Of a stretch of 64,000 nucleotides of DNA, positions 1-11,369 are shown piece after piece. This stretch comes from Stenotrophomonas rhizophila (GTDB lineage: Bacteria; Pseudomonadota; Gammaproteobacteria; Xanthomonadales; Xanthomonadaceae), in assembly GCF_003751305.1 (NCBI RefSeq), contig NZ_RJKV01000001.1, positions 1,779,586-1,843,585 of the forward strand, read 5' to 3'. The stretch's first letter is position 1, and every line of letters begins with the position of its first letter. A program made the position numbers and the translations under genes. The notes under the pieces were generated by a model. The model made no database searches, was not told the DNA's origin, and was given only the letters and a program-made list of their open reading frames with translations.

Positions 1-404
1 GTCAGCGCGAAGTTCATCGCGTTGATGCGGCGGTGGTAGGTCTCGAAGTCGACCATGCCGTGGGCCTGGCCAACCCTCGAATGCCGGTTGACCGCCAGTT
101 CGCGCTCCAGCGGCTCGATGAAGGGGGCGAACACGTCCAGCATCAACCCGCCGCTTTCGGCCAGGATGATGCTCAGCCCGCTGTCCACGCAGGAACTGAC
201 CACGATGGGCCGAACCTGGTACCGCTCCCCCGCTGCACGGATCCTTTCACAGGCTTCGCGCGCTTTTTCCGGATCATCGATGAACGACATCCGGTCGGTG
301 ATGAAGCTGAACCCGGAGAACTGGGTCAGGAGGCTATGCCCAATGGTTTCAGCGGTGATACCGGTTCCATCGGACACGTAGAACACCGGACGGATCGTCG
401 ACAT
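1..404 (-). CDS. ppsR: PEP synthase regulatory protein (bifunctional kinase/pyrophosphorylase), N-terminal part
   Basis: Reading leftward from an ATG at 404 gives an open frame of 134 residues that runs off the window at base 1. It starts [20 protein letters not shown], the hallmark N-terminus of the DUF299/PSRP family. In other bacteria this enzyme inactivates PEP synthase by ADP-dependent phosphorylation of a threonine next to the catalytic histidine and reactivates it by phosphate-dependent removal. The C-terminal half with the P-loop lies outside the window. It is divergent from ppsA with 143 bases between the two starts, the usual arrangement, and the target Thr-Cys-His triad is present in the neighbouring PpsA. 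The identity is secure; only the completeness is not visible. Confidence 0.93.
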   Translation of the reverse strand, partial: MSTIRPVFYVSDGTGITAETIGHSLLTQFSGFSFITDRMSFIDDPEKAREACERIRAAGERYQVRPIVVSSCVDSGLSIILAESGGLMLDVFAPFIEPLERELAVNRHSRVGQAHGMVDFETYHRRINAMNFAL

Positions 405-435
405 ACGGCTTTTACCCCCTCCGAAGCTTAAAAAG

Positions 436-463
436 GCTGTCGATACAAGCTTGTGCCGACAGC
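436..463. promoter_or_regulatory. 28-bp imperfect palindrome between ppsR and ppsA
   Basis: Arms gctgtcg (436-442) and cgacagc (457-463) flank the perfect inner palindrome acaagcttgt (445-454). Twelve of the fourteen base pairs match and the centre lies between 449 and 450. It sits in the divergent intergenic region, 32 bases from the ppsR start and 84 from the ppsA start. The length and symmetry suit a dimeric or tetrameric transcription factor, or a hairpin in the ppsA leader. The binding protein is unknown. Confidence 0.45.
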
Positions 464-547
464 GGTCTGCCCGGCATCATATCGGCTTCTTCCTACGGAC
501 GTGGCCATCCAGCCCGCCTCGGGCGATGGCCAAACGGAGCATCGCGC

Positions 548-2926
<2,379 letters not shown>

Positions 2927-2946
2927 TCCTTTCGGCAATGCGATGA

Positions 2947-2980
2947 AAAACAACACCCCGCGCAAGCGGGGTGTTGTTTT
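2947..2980. terminator. Strong intrinsic terminator, probably bidirectional
   Basis: A perfect 15-bp stem (2947-2961 pairing with 2966-2980) closes on a GCAA tetraloop. It has an A-run on the left and a T-run on the right, so it can terminate ppsA rightward and the leftward EcsC-family gene that ends at 3024. Confidence 0.9.
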
Positions 2981-3023
2981 GTGTGACGTCGATAGCGTCT
3001 TCAGGCCTCGGCGGTCATGGCAA

Positions 3024-3893
3024 TCAGGTACGCTCCGCCGCCAGCATCGAATAGGCGGCCCGCACGGTCTCGTACCCGTAGGTCCGCTCCAGCCGGCGCA
3101 CGATGAAATGACCGCGCGCCACGTCCTGGTAGTAGTCGGTGAACATGGTGTTGAGCGTCGCACCGGCGACCGCCCCGACGATCGGCACCGCCTGCGCGGC
3201 GAACTTCTCGGTGACCACCACGCCGAAACGCGCGGCGACCTTCTCCACCAGCTTGGCCAACCATTTTCCGGCTTCCTTCGGGGTCAACCCGATCATCACC
3301 GGGCTGCCGCCGACCGCGCGGCCGGCCAGCTCGGCTGACAGGTGACGCATCACCTCGGCAGTGAAGCCACGCGTGATGTAGTAGCCGGTCTCGCTGGCAT
3401 CGTCCTTGCCGGAGTTGCCGCCCAAGGCAAACACCTCCAGACAGGCATGCCGGGTGCTCATCTCGCGCAGGTCGAAGCCCTCGCTGCGGGCCACGTCGGC
3501 CACCGAACGCATCATGATCGTGGTGGACACCGGCAGCTCGATGAACAGCGTGGTGAAGCCGAACGCGCCGCCGACCGCACCGGAGGTGGCTGCGGCCAGC
3601 TTGTGCCAGCGTGTCGAGGCGGCTTTACCGGGCGTGTTGTCCATCGTCCACAACGCGGCCTGGGCGGATTTGAACAGCGCCGCTTCGACCGCGCCGTGGA
3701 TGCGGCGGGACACCGAATCCGGCAGGCGCTTGACCGCGAACTCCAGCGGCGAACCGATCAGGTTGGCCATCTTGGCGGTCAGCGTGGGCGATTCGAGCAG
3801 GTCCACCGCACGCTGCAGGTCGCGCCAGTCCTGCGAGGTGGGCAGGATCGAGGAGGACAGCGGCGGCGGTTGCGGCGAGGTGATGGCGTTCAT
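3024..3893 (-). CDS. EcsC family protein
   Basis: A 289-residue protein read from the ATG at 3893; a second in-frame ATG at 3905 would add four residues, and neither has a clear ribosome site. The body matches the EcsC family (PF12787): a helical N-terminal half followed by a glycine/alanine-rich segment (SGAVGGAFGFTTLFIELPVS) that can insert in a membrane, the conserved ARSEGFD and CLEVFALGG region, and a C-terminal amphipathic segment with AVPIVGAVAGATLNTMF. The molecular function of the family is unknown; Bacillus EcsC is named from its neighbourhood with an ABC transporter. It stands alone here, convergent with ppsA. Confidence 0.85.
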   Translation of the reverse strand: MNAITSPQPPPLSSSILPTSQDWRDLQRAVDLLESPTLTAKMANLIGSPLEFAVKRLPDSVSRRIHGAVEAALFKSAQAALWTMDNTPGKAASTRWHKLAAATSGAVGGAFGFTTLFIELPVSTTIMMRSVADVARSEGFDLREMSTRHACLEVFALGGNSGKDDASETGYYITRGFTAEVMRHLSAELAGRAVGGSPVMIGLTPKEAGKWLAKLVEKVAARFGVVVTEKFAAQAVPIVGAVAGATLNTMFTDYYQDVARGHFIVRRLERTYGYETVRAAYSMLAAERT

Positions 3894-3974
3894 GGCCGCG
3901 ATCATAGCGCCGCCGATGTATACCGCTCGTTGCCTCGCCTGCCGGTGGCTGAACGCCTGCGCACAGGCTGCGTT

Positions 3975-3991
3975 GCCGGGCGATGCCCGGC
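3975..3991. terminator. GC-rich hairpin downstream of orn
   Basis: The inverted repeat gccgggc / gcccggc with a gat loop lies eight bases beyond the orn stop in the leftward direction. No T-run follows, so it may be a Rho-assisted or RNA-stabilising hairpin rather than a classical terminator. Confidence 0.4.
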
Positions 3992-3998
3992 GTTCGGG

Positions 3999-4568
3999 TC
4001 AGGCCGGCAGGCCCGACAGCGCGCCCATGAACTGGCGGTAGTGGCGCAGTTCTTCGATGGAATCATGCACGTCGCTCAGCGCGGTGTGGCTGGCGGTCTT
4101 GCCGACGCCGGCGGCCACGCCGGGCGCCCAGCGCTTGGCCAGTTCCTTGATCGTGGAGACGTCCAGATTCCGGTAATGGAAGTACTTTTCCAGACGCGAC
4201 ATTTCACGGTGCAGGAAGCGACGGTCCTGACAGATCGAATTGCCGCACATCGGCGAGGCGCCCGCTTTGATCCACTGCTGCAGGAAGGCGATGGTCTGCG
4301 CTTCGGCCTGCCCGAGCGTGACGGTGCTCTCGACCACGCGCTGCCACAGTCCCGAGCGACGATGCTGGTTGCGGTTCCATTCGTCCATCGCCTCCAGCCG
4401 CTCCACCGGATGATGGATGGCGAACTCCGGACCTTCGGCGAGCACGTTCAACTGCGCATCGGTGACCACGGTGGCGATCTCGATGATCGAATCGTTGTCA
4501 GTGTCCAGGCCGGTCATTTCCAGATCGATCCAGATCAGTCGCTCGCCTTCTGCGCCGTTGTCCGCCAT
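3999..4568 (-). CDS. orn: Oligoribonuclease (3'-5' exoribonuclease for nanoRNA)
   Basis: A 190-residue DEDDh exonuclease that degrades 2-5-nucleotide RNA, including pGpG from cyclic di-GMP breakdown. The motifs are [12 protein letters not shown] (Exo I, with D and E), [10 protein letters not shown] in the middle and [15 protein letters not shown] (Exo III, with H and D). The ATG at 4568 ([18 protein letters not shown]) is chosen because the family starts about ten residues before the first motif; the open frame continues 20 codons upstream without family similarity. The link to pGpG is of interest because an EAL phosphodiesterase is encoded at 13.1 kb. Confidence 0.95.
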   Translation of the reverse strand: MADNGAEGERLIWIDLEMTGLDTDNDSIIEIATVVTDAQLNVLAEGPEFAIHHPVERLEAMDEWNRNQHRRSGLWQRVVESTVTLGQAEAQTIAFLQQWIKAGASPMCGNSICQDRRFLHREMSRLEKYFHYRNLDVSTIKELAKRWAPGVAAGVGKTASHTALSDVHDSIEELRHYRQFMGALSGLPA

Positions 4569-4668
4569 GTGTTCGCCTTGTGCTGGGCCGCCGCTTGCGC
4601 CGCGACCAGGAATGGATAAGGCCCACATGATACCGCCAACCCGTCACGACCCTGTCGCTGCGGCGCCC

Positions 4669-5193
4669 TTATTCCAGCAGCAGCGGTGGCTTGCCGCGCT
4701 TGGCGCGGAAATAGTTGGTCAGCCGGGTGCTCGCATCCTTGGCCAGTACGCCACCGTGGATCTCCACACGGTGGTTGTGCCGGGGGTCGCCGATCAGGTC
4801 GAACACGCTGCCGCAGGCACCGGTCTTGGGGTCGGTGGCCGCATACACCAGCCGCGCCACCCGTGCGTGCACGATGGCCATGGCACACATCGCACACGGC
4901 TCCAGGGTGACGTACAGCGTGCTGCCGATCAGCCGGTGGTTGGTGATCGCCCTGCCCGCCTGCCGCATCGCCACGATCTCGGCATGCGCGCTGGGGTCAT
5001 GGTCGGCAATGTTGAGGTTCCAGCCTTCGCCGAGCACGGTGCCATCGGCACCGACGAGGACTGCGCCGACCGGAATCTCATTGAATTCACGCTCGGCACG
5101 CTCGGCCAGGCCCAGCGCGTGACGCATCCAATGCTCATCCTGGTCGTGCACGGGCACGCCCAGTGGTGGTGGCGGGGCGAGCCGCTCAACCAT
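4669..5193 (-). CDS. tadA: tRNA-specific adenosine deaminase
   Basis: A 174-residue zinc deaminase of the CDA fold that converts A34 of tRNA-Arg to inosine. The zinc motifs are visible: His70-Ala-Glu72, where Glu is the proton shuttle, and PCAMC with Cys100 and Cys103. The N-terminal 15 residues before [12 protein letters not shown] are low-complexity, so a slightly later start is possible. Its start overlaps the last eight bases of mntR, so the two are translationally coupled and probably cotranscribed. Confidence 0.95.
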   Translation of the reverse strand: MVERLAPPPPLGVPVHDQDEHWMRHALGLAERAEREFNEIPVGAVLVGADGTVLGEGWNLNIADHDPSAHAEIVAMRQAGRAITNHRLIGSTLYVTLEPCAMCAMAIVHARVARLVYAATDPKTGACGSVFDLIGDPRHNHRVEIHGGVLAKDASTRLTNYFRAKRGKPPLLLE

Positions 5194-5644
5194 GGCCGTT
5201 GGCCTTGCGCACGAAGGCCTCGAACGCGGCCAGGGTGGCCTCGCTGACGTGGTGCTCGATTCCTTCCGCGTCGCGTCGCGCCGAATCGGCGTCCACGCCC
5301 AGGGCCAGCAGGAACTGCTCCACGGTCTGATGGCGAGCGCGCATCTCCACCGCCAGCTGCTCGCCGGCCGGGGTCAGGAACACCCCGCGATACGGCCGTT
5401 GGATCGCCCAGCCCTCCTTGACCAGCCGTTTGAGCGCCTTGGCCACGGTGGGCTGCGCAACCCCGAGCCGGGTGGCGATATCCACCTGGCGGGCTTCTCG
5501 GCCATCGGCGATCAGGTCCGCGATCAGCTCCACGTAATCCTCGACCAGCTCGGACCGGCGCGCTTCACGCACCTGCACGAAGCCCTCGACATGCACCTGG
5601 GCATCGATCAGGGGCGAGGCGGCTTTACGGGTCGACGACGGCAT
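5186..5644 (-). CDS. mntR: Manganese-responsive transcriptional regulator, DtxR family
   Basis: A 152-residue protein with an N-terminal winged helix-turn-helix (residues 30-95, including [20 protein letters not shown]) and a dimerisation/metal-binding helical domain ([24 protein letters not shown], then EGIEHHVSE). Length and order match gammaproteobacterial MntR, which represses manganese uptake genes in response to Mn2+. No mntH lies nearby and no operator was recognised in this window. It is the first gene of a pair with tadA. Confidence 0.9.
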   Translation of the reverse strand: MPSSTRKAASPLIDAQVHVEGFVQVREARRSELVEDYVELIADLIADGREARQVDIATRLGVAQPTVAKALKRLVKEGWAIQRPYRGVFLTPAGEQLAVEMRARHQTVEQFLLALGVDADSARRDAEGIEHHVSEATLAAFEAFVRKANGHG

Positions 5645-5711
5645 GGTGGCTCCAGCAATGGGCCGGTGGCGAAGGGCTGCGGCGCCGGAACAGTTTACCT
5701 AACGCCGAACC

Positions 5712-6830
5712 TCAGCGAGGCCGACGCTGCAATACCGTCTCGAACAACACGGTACTGTCCTCGTTGACAGCCACCAGCGTGCCGCCATGCGCACGCGCGA
5801 ATTCGCTGGCGATGAACAACCCCAGCCCCAACCCACGGCTGTCGTGGAAGCTGGCCTTGAACGGCTCGAACAGCCGCGGCAGCAAGGCCTCCGGAATCTG
5901 GCCCGCGTTGCGCACCTGCACGCGCAGCGGCCCGCTACGCTCCCCTTCCAGGCGTACCAGCACGGGCGCATCGCCGCCGTGCAGCACGGCGTTGCTCACG
6001 AGATTGGACAGCAGCTGCGCCAGGCGATCCGGGTCCCCCTGCAGATGGGCATCGCCCTGCACCTGCAGCTCGATCGTCGCCTGGGGATGCGCCCGACCAA
6101 TCTCGGCGACCACCAGCGAGGCAAGCTCGGCGAGGTCGCAATCAGTGGTGTACAGACGCAGCCCGCCGGTGCGGATCTTCGAGAAGTCCAGCAGCTGCTC
6201 GACCATCCGCACCATGCGCTGGGCACTGTTCTCCAGATGGACCAGCGTGCGTTGGACCTGGCTGTCGTCGGGCAGGTCCAGTGACAACTTGTCGGCACAC
6301 AGCAGGATCGCGGCCAGCGGCGTACGCAGGTCGTGGGTCAGCACCGCCATCATCGTTTCATTGAGCTTGAGCGCATGCTCCAGCGCCTCGTTGCGCGCCT
6401 TGAGCAGCTGCTTCTGCTGGTAAAGCTCGATGAAGACGTTGACCTTGCTCAGGATCACCTGCGGCTCGATCGGCTTGTGCAGGAAATCCACCGCCCCGGT
6501 TTCGTAGCCTTTGAAGGCCCGCACCGGGTCGTTCGGTGAGGCGGTCAGGAAGATGATCGGCACGTCGCGGCTGCGCTGCGAGCCACGCATCAGTTCGGCG
6601 AGCGAAAAGCCGTCGATCTCCGGCATGTGCACATCCAGCAGCGCCAGCGCGACCTCATGTTCCAGCAGCAGTTCCAGTGCCTCAGCGCCGGAGGGGGCAC
6701 ACAGGATCTCCAGGCCCGGGCGGCGCAGCAGCGCTTCCATCGCGACCAGGTTCTGCGGAATGTCATCGACAATCAGCAGCTTCACGCAATCGGTGGTGGC
6801 AGTCGACCCGGCGGGCTCGATCAGGTTCAT
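5712..6830 (-). CDS. Receiver-histidine kinase hybrid (REC-HisKA-HATPase)
   Basis: A 372-residue soluble protein. Residues 17-135 are a receiver with phosphoacceptor Asp66 (LALLDVHMPEIDG) and Lys119. A short helix leads to a HisKA domain with His166 in LTHDLRTPL, then a HATPase domain with an N box around SNLVSNAVLHGG and a G box GLGLGLFIASEF. An N-terminal receiver fused to a kinase usually means it is itself controlled by an upstream phosphodonor; here the obvious candidate is the three-receiver hybrid kinase of the same operon. It is the last gene of a leftward operon and overlaps cheB by four bases. No membrane segment is present. Confidence 0.9.
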   Translation of the reverse strand: MNLIEPAGSTATTDCVKLLIVDDIPQNLVAMEALLRRPGLEILCAPSGAEALELLLEHEVALALLDVHMPEIDGFSLAELMRGSQRSRDVPIIFLTASPNDPVRAFKGYETGAVDFLHKPIEPQVILSKVNVFIELYQQKQLLKARNEALEHALKLNETMMAVLTHDLRTPLAAILLCADKLSLDLPDDSQVQRTLVHLENSAQRMVRMVEQLLDFSKIRTGGLRLYTTDCDLAELASLVVAEIGRAHPQATIELQVQGDAHLQGDPDRLAQLLSNLVSNAVLHGGDAPVLVRLEGERSGPLRVQVRNAGQIPEALLPRLFEPFKASFHDSRGLGLGLFIASEFARAHGGTLVAVNEDSTVLFETVLQRRPR

Positions 6831-7411
6831 CGGGTAAGACCTTTCATACGCGTGCAGATGGAGGTGAGCGGGAGCACCGCGTCGGCGCCGGCGTGTGCCA
6901 GGGCCGATGCGGGCATCATCGAGGAATACGCCTCCTCAGGGCATTGAATCCAGGCTTCGCCGCCCGCCTGGCGGACCGCGGCGACCCCGTCACTGCCGTC
7001 GCTGCTGGCACCGGTGAGCAGGATGGCCAGTACGCCGTCGCCAAACACGTCGGCAGCGCTCTCGAACAGAGGGTCGATCGCCGGGCGCGAGAACAGCACG
7101 GGCGGATCGATGGACAGCGCCAGCGTGGCGCGGTCCTCCACCAGAAGATGGTAGTCCGGTGGCGCGAACGTCACCGTCCCGGGTTGCAGTGGCTGCTTGT
7201 CCTCGGCCTCGCGCACGGGCAGCGGACAGCCGGCGTCGAGCAGGTCGGCGATGCGGCTGGGCCGGTCGCGCGGCAGATGCAGCACGACCAGCACGGGCAG
7301 ATCCAGCGTCGCCGGGAACGCAGACAGCAGCGACTGCAGCGCACTGACGCCGCCGGCGGACGCACCGATGACCACCAGATCGAACCGGCTGCGCTGCGAC
7401 ATCCCGAGCAT
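6827..7411 (-). CDS. CheB-type methylesterase without receiver domain
   Basis: A 194-residue protein containing only the CheB catalytic domain, which hydrolyses glutamyl methyl esters. Catalytic residues in order are Ser18 in GASAGG, His45 in VVLHLPRD and Asp138 in TGASSDGSDG. Classical CheB has an N-terminal receiver; its absence means activity is not switched by direct phosphorylation. It is sandwiched between cheR (one-base overlap) and a receiver-kinase (four-base overlap). No chemoreceptor, CheA or CheW gene is in the window, so it is unlikely to belong to a flagellar chemotaxis operon. Confidence 0.9.
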   Translation of the reverse strand: MLGMSQRSRFDLVVIGASAGGVSALQSLLSAFPATLDLPVLVVLHLPRDRPSRIADLLDAGCPLPVREAEDKQPLQPGTVTFAPPDYHLLVEDRATLALSIDPPVLFSRPAIDPLFESAADVFGDGVLAILLTGASSDGSDGVAAVRQAGGEAWIQCPEEAYSSMMPASALAHAGADAVLPLTSICTRMKGLTR

Positions 7412-8235
7412 CAGGCCAGCTTCCGGTACAGGCGCTGGTCGCGTGCGCAGGCCTCGAAAGCGGCCGCGTGCTCGCCGAACTGCAGCGACTCCTTGCTACC
7501 CAGGCCGAGAAAGCCGCGGTGCACCAACGCCTCATGGAACAGGCCGATGGCACGGTCCTGCAGCGGACGCTGGAAATAGATCAGCACGTTGCGGCAGGAG
7601 ACCAGGTGCACTTCGGAGAACACGGTGTCGGTGGCAAGGCTGTGGTCGGCGAAGACGATGTTGCGCTTCAGGCGGCGGTCGAAGACCACACTGCCATACC
7701 CGCTGCTGTAGTAATCCGACAACGAGCCGGTGCCGCCGGCGGCCAGGTAATTGCGGCTGAACTGCGCCAGCCGGTCCAGCGCGAAGGCACCGGACTCGGC
7801 GGCCTGCAGCGCTTCGGGATTGATGTCGGTGGCGTAGATGATCGCCCGATCCAGCAGGCCCTCCTCATGCAGCAGGATCGCCAGCGACCACACTTCTTCA
7901 CCGGTGCTGCAGCCGGCCACCCACAGTTTGATCGAGGGATAGGTGCGCAGCACCGGAACGGCGTGCTCGCGCAGGACCCGGAAGTACGGCGGATCCCGGA
8001 ACATCTCCGAGACCTGCACGGTGAAGTACTGCATCGCCTGGGCGAACGTGTCCGGCTCATGCAGCAGGCGGTGCTGCAGCGCGCCCATGGTCGGGCAGTC
8101 GAACCGCGACATGGCATGGCGCATGCGCCGCCGCAGCGACGCCAGCGCATAGTCACGGAAGTCGTAGTGGTAGCGCTGGTACACCGCCTCCAGCAGCAGC
8201 TTCAGCTCCAGGTCGAACAACTCCGTTTCATTCAT
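7411..8235 (-). CDS. CheR-type protein-glutamate O-methyltransferase
   Basis: A 274-residue protein read from the ATG at 8235, which forms a four-base ATGA overlap with the upstream hybrid kinase. It has the CheR N-terminal helical domain (residues 5-70) and the SAM-binding domain with SEMFRDP, VAGCSTGEE (residues 106-114), ATDIN and CRNVLIYF. It transfers methyl groups from SAM to glutamates, normally in chemoreceptor coiled coils. No receptor is encoded nearby; the cotranscribed hybrid kinase has a long Glu/Gln-rich coiled coil that could be the substrate (inference). Confidence 0.92.
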   Translation of the reverse strand: MNETELFDLELKLLLEAVYQRYHYDFRDYALASLRRRMRHAMSRFDCPTMGALQHRLLHEPDTFAQAMQYFTVQVSEMFRDPPYFRVLREHAVPVLRTYPSIKLWVAGCSTGEEVWSLAILLHEEGLLDRAIIYATDINPEALQAAESGAFALDRLAQFSRNYLAAGGTGSLSDYYSSGYGSVVFDRRLKRNIVFADHSLATDTVFSEVHLVSCRNVLIYFQRPLQDRAIGLFHEALVHRGFLGLGSKESLQFGEHAAAFEACARDQRLYRKLA

Positions 8236-11200
8236 CGGCGCGAGCACCACACGCGGCACAGCGAGACCAGCTTGTCCACGTCGATCGGCTTGGCGATGTA
8301 ATCGTTGGCACCGGCCTGCAGGCAATGCTCGCGGTCATCGGGCATGGCCTTGGCAGTCAGCGCGATGATCGGCAGGTCGCGCCAGCGGTTGTCCGCGCGG
8401 ATTTCGCGCATGGCGGTCAGCCCGTCCATCTCCGGCATCATGATGTCCATCAGCACCAGGTCGATCTCGGGACGCAGCTTGTCCAGCGCCTCGCGACCAT
8501 TGCGCGCGATTTCCAGGGTGACACCCAGCGGCTCGAGCACGCTGGACAGCGCGAAGATGTTGCGCACATCGTCCTCGGCCAGCAGCACGATGCGGCCATC
8601 AAGCACCGCATCACGGCGGCGTGCTTCACGCAGCAGGCGCTGCTGGTCGGTCGGCAGCGAGGCCTCGACGCTGTGCAGGAACAGGGTCACTTCGTCGAGC
8701 AGGCGCTCGGGCGAGCGCGCGCCCTTGATGATGATGCTCTTGGAATAGCGGCGCAGGCGCTGTTCTTCATCACGGGTCAGCGCGCGGCCGGTGTAGACGA
8801 TCACCGGCGGGAAGGCGACCGCATCATTGCCGGCCATGCGCTCGAGCAGGTCGTAGCCGGTGCCGTCGGGCAGCGCCAGGTCGGTCACCATGCAATCGAA
8901 GGTGGAGCCGGCCAGCTCGGCCATCGCCTCGGTGATGGTGCCCACCGCGGTGATTTCGAGCTGGTCGCGGCCGAGCAGCAGCTGCAGGTTGGAGCGCAGC
9001 TCGCTGTCGTCCTCGACGATCAGCAGGCGGCGCACATCGCGCTGGCTGGTGGCTTCCAGCTGCTGGATCGCCCCGACCAGGCGCTCGCGCGTGGCCGGCT
9101 TGATCACGTAGCCGATCGCGCCCAGCTCCATCGCCACCTGCGACCGCTCCAGGCCGGACACCACATGCACCGGAATGTGGCGGGTCGCCGGGTCGCGCTT
9201 GAGACGCTCCAGCACGCTGAGCCCGGACACATCGGGCAGACCGATATCGAGCAGGATGCCGTTCGGGCGCAGCTCGGTAGCCAGGCCCAATGCCTCTTCG
9301 GCAGTACCGGCGACCACGCAGTCGAAATCCAGCTCGTGCGCCATCGATACCAGCGCGCCAGCGAAGGTCGCATCGTCCTCTACCACCAGGATCATCCGGC
9401 CCGCGCGGCTGCGGCGGCCCCGGTCATCCATCACCTTGGCCGCAGGCGCGGGTGCGGGGGTGGCGTCGGCGTGGGCACGGCCCAGCGGAGCAGCGGCAGG
9501 TACGGCCGGTGCTGCCACGGTGGCGGGGCGTACGTCGTGCACGACGTTGTGCGCGGTGCCGGTACCGCCACCGGCCAGCAGCGGCAGTTCAAGCGTGAAG
9601 CAGCTGCCCCGGCCCGGCTCGCTGGAGACGGTGATGCTGCCCCCCATGCGGGCCGCCAGATCGCGCGAGATCGACAGCCCCAGCCCGGTACCCCCGTAAC
9701 GGCGGCGGGTGCTGCCATCGGCCTGGCGGAAGGCCTCGAAGATCACCGCGGTCTGTTCTTCCGGAATGCCGATGCCGGTATCGGACACCGCGAACTGGAT
9801 CCGCCCTGCCCCGGCACTGCGCACCTTCAACGACACGCTGCCGTGTTCGGTGAACTTGACTGCATTGGCCAGCAGGTTCTTGAGGATCTGCTGCAGACGC
9901 TGGCTGTCGGCCAGCAGTTGGGTCGGCGCGTCCGGCGTGGCGCTGATCTCCAGGCTCAAGCCCTTCTGCACGGCCATCGGCTCGAAGGTTTCCTTCAGGC
10001 GCTGCAGGACGCTGGACACCGCGAGGTTTTCTTCGACCAGCTCGACATGGCCGGCCTCGATCCGCGACAGGTCCAGAATGTCGTTGATCAGCGCCAGCAG
10101 GTCGTTGTTGGAGGAATGGATCGCCTGGGCGTATTTGACCTGCTCGGCGGTCAGCGTGCTTTCTTTGTTGTCGGCCAGCAGCTTGGCCAGGATCAGCGAG
10201 CTGTTGAGCGGCGTGCGCAGCTCATGGGACATGTTGGCCAGGAACTCGGATTTGTAACGCGAGCTGGCCTCCAGTTCAGCGCTGTTCTGCACCAGCTGTG
10301 CCTGGGCCAGCAACAGGGCCTGCTGACGCGACTCCAGTTCGTGGGTGCGCTCTTCAAGCTGCACGTTGGTCTGTTCCAGCTCGGCCTGCTGCTGCTCCAG
10401 GTTGGCTTGGGAATGCAGCAGGCTGCGGCTCTGCTCCTCCAACTCCTCGTTGGCCACGCGCAGCTCTTCCTGCTGGGTCTGCAGCTCTTCGCTCTGGCGC
10501 TGGGTTTCCTCCAGCAGCTCCACCAGCTGCGCATTGAGCAGCGCCGCACGCAGCGCGATGCCGATCGGCTCGGCGCACTGCAGCAGCAGCGCCATCTCCA
10601 GGCCACGCGCAGGCGAGACGCCGGCACGGCCCAGTTCAATCACGCCGATCACCACGCCGTCGGCCGTGATCGGGCCCAGCAGGCGCTGGTGCACCGTGGT
10701 GCGGCCCAGCGGGGTATCGATATCCAGCGGGCTGTCGCTGTCCTCCAGCCGACGCGCGCGGCCCTCGCGGATGATTTCGCCCCATTGGCCGGCATGCGCC
10801 GGCAGGGTCTCCGGCAGCTGCGAAGGCAGCGCGGCGCCACCGACCAGCACCAGCCGCTCGCCCTGCAGGCGATACATGGCGCCGACATCGGCATTGAGCT
10901 GCGCGCACAGCGCGCGCATGGCCGCGTCGGCCAGTTCACGCGGGGTGGGATCGCCCTGCAGACTGGTGCCCACCACGTTTTCGCCAGCCTGCAGCCACAG
11001 CGCATCGGCCGCTTCCCGGCGCGCACCGATGGCCTTCATCACGGTCAGCGCCATCATCAGGAAAGCAACGCCGCCGATGCTGCGGTTGACGAAGGAGAAG
11101 GCCGAGTTGCTGCTGGACGGCGCCACGTTGTAGCCCACCGCAAGCAGGATGCAGGACCCGATCGCCACCAGCAGAGGCACTTCCATCCGGCGCTGGAACA

Positions 11201-11342
11201 GCGTGATGCCCACCGCCATGAAGTAGGTGAGCCAGACCGCATAGCCCAGCGGCACCACCATCTCCGTGCCCAGCGTGGCGGCCATCAAGGCGGCCGACGC
11301 AAGCCAGATCCAACGGTCACGGGAGGTGGGCGCAGAATTCAT
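8232..11342 (-). CDS. Membrane hybrid histidine kinase with GAF, long coiled coil and three receivers
   Basis: A 1036-residue protein read from the ATG at 11342. Residues 10-105 contain about three to four membrane segments. Residues 135-265 are GAF-like, and 275-360 form a striking Glu/Gln-rich coiled coil (for example QTQQEELRVANEELEEQ). HisKA has His373 in MSHELRTPLN. HATPase spans about 485-590 (DTGIGIP, GTGLGLSIS). An Ala/Pro linker is followed by receivers at about 649-765 (Asp699), 771-890 (Asp821) and 916-1036 (Asp966). The second receiver ends with IIIKGARSPERLLDE. It is first in the operon with cheR, cheB and a receiver-kinase. The ligand is unknown. Confidence 0.92.
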   Translation of the reverse strand: MNSAPTSRDRWIWLASAALMAATLGTEMVVPLGYAVWLTYFMAVGITLFQRRMEVPLLVAIGSCILLAVGYNVAPSSSNSAFSFVNRSIGGVAFLMMALTVMKAIGARREAADALWLQAGENVVGTSLQGDPTPRELADAAMRALCAQLNADVGAMYRLQGERLVLVGGAALPSQLPETLPAHAGQWGEIIREGRARRLEDSDSPLDIDTPLGRTTVHQRLLGPITADGVVIGVIELGRAGVSPARGLEMALLLQCAEPIGIALRAALLNAQLVELLEETQRQSEELQTQQEELRVANEELEEQSRSLLHSQANLEQQQAELEQTNVQLEERTHELESRQQALLLAQAQLVQNSAELEASSRYKSEFLANMSHELRTPLNSSLILAKLLADNKESTLTAEQVKYAQAIHSSNNDLLALINDILDLSRIEAGHVELVEENLAVSSVLQRLKETFEPMAVQKGLSLEISATPDAPTQLLADSQRLQQILKNLLANAVKFTEHGSVSLKVRSAGAGRIQFAVSDTGIGIPEEQTAVIFEAFRQADGSTRRRYGGTGLGLSISRDLAARMGGSITVSSEPGRGSCFTLELPLLAGGGTGTAHNVVHDVRPATVAAPAVPAAAPLGRAHADATPAPAPAAKVMDDRGRRSRAGRMILVVEDDATFAGALVSMAHELDFDCVVAGTAEEALGLATELRPNGILLDIGLPDVSGLSVLERLKRDPATRHIPVHVVSGLERSQVAMELGAIGYVIKPATRERLVGAIQQLEATSQRDVRRLLIVEDDSELRSNLQLLLGRDQLEITAVGTITEAMAELAGSTFDCMVTDLALPDGTGYDLLERMAGNDAVAFPPVIVYTGRALTRDEEQRLRRYSKSIIIKGARSPERLLDEVTLFLHSVEASLPTDQQRLLREARRRDAVLDGRIVLLAEDDVRNIFALSSVLEPLGVTLEIARNGREALDKLRPEIDLVLMDIMMPEMDGLTAMREIRADNRWRDLPIIALTAKAMPDDREHCLQAGANDYIAKPIDVDKLVSLCRVWCSRR

Positions 11343-11369
11343 GCCGTGTTCCAGCTTAAAAGGGGGCTG

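Noticed and set aside
6827-8235. cheB and cheR as part of a chemotaxis operon
   Set aside because: No CheA, CheW, CheY-flagellar or chemoreceptor gene is nearby, and CheB lacks its receiver domain.
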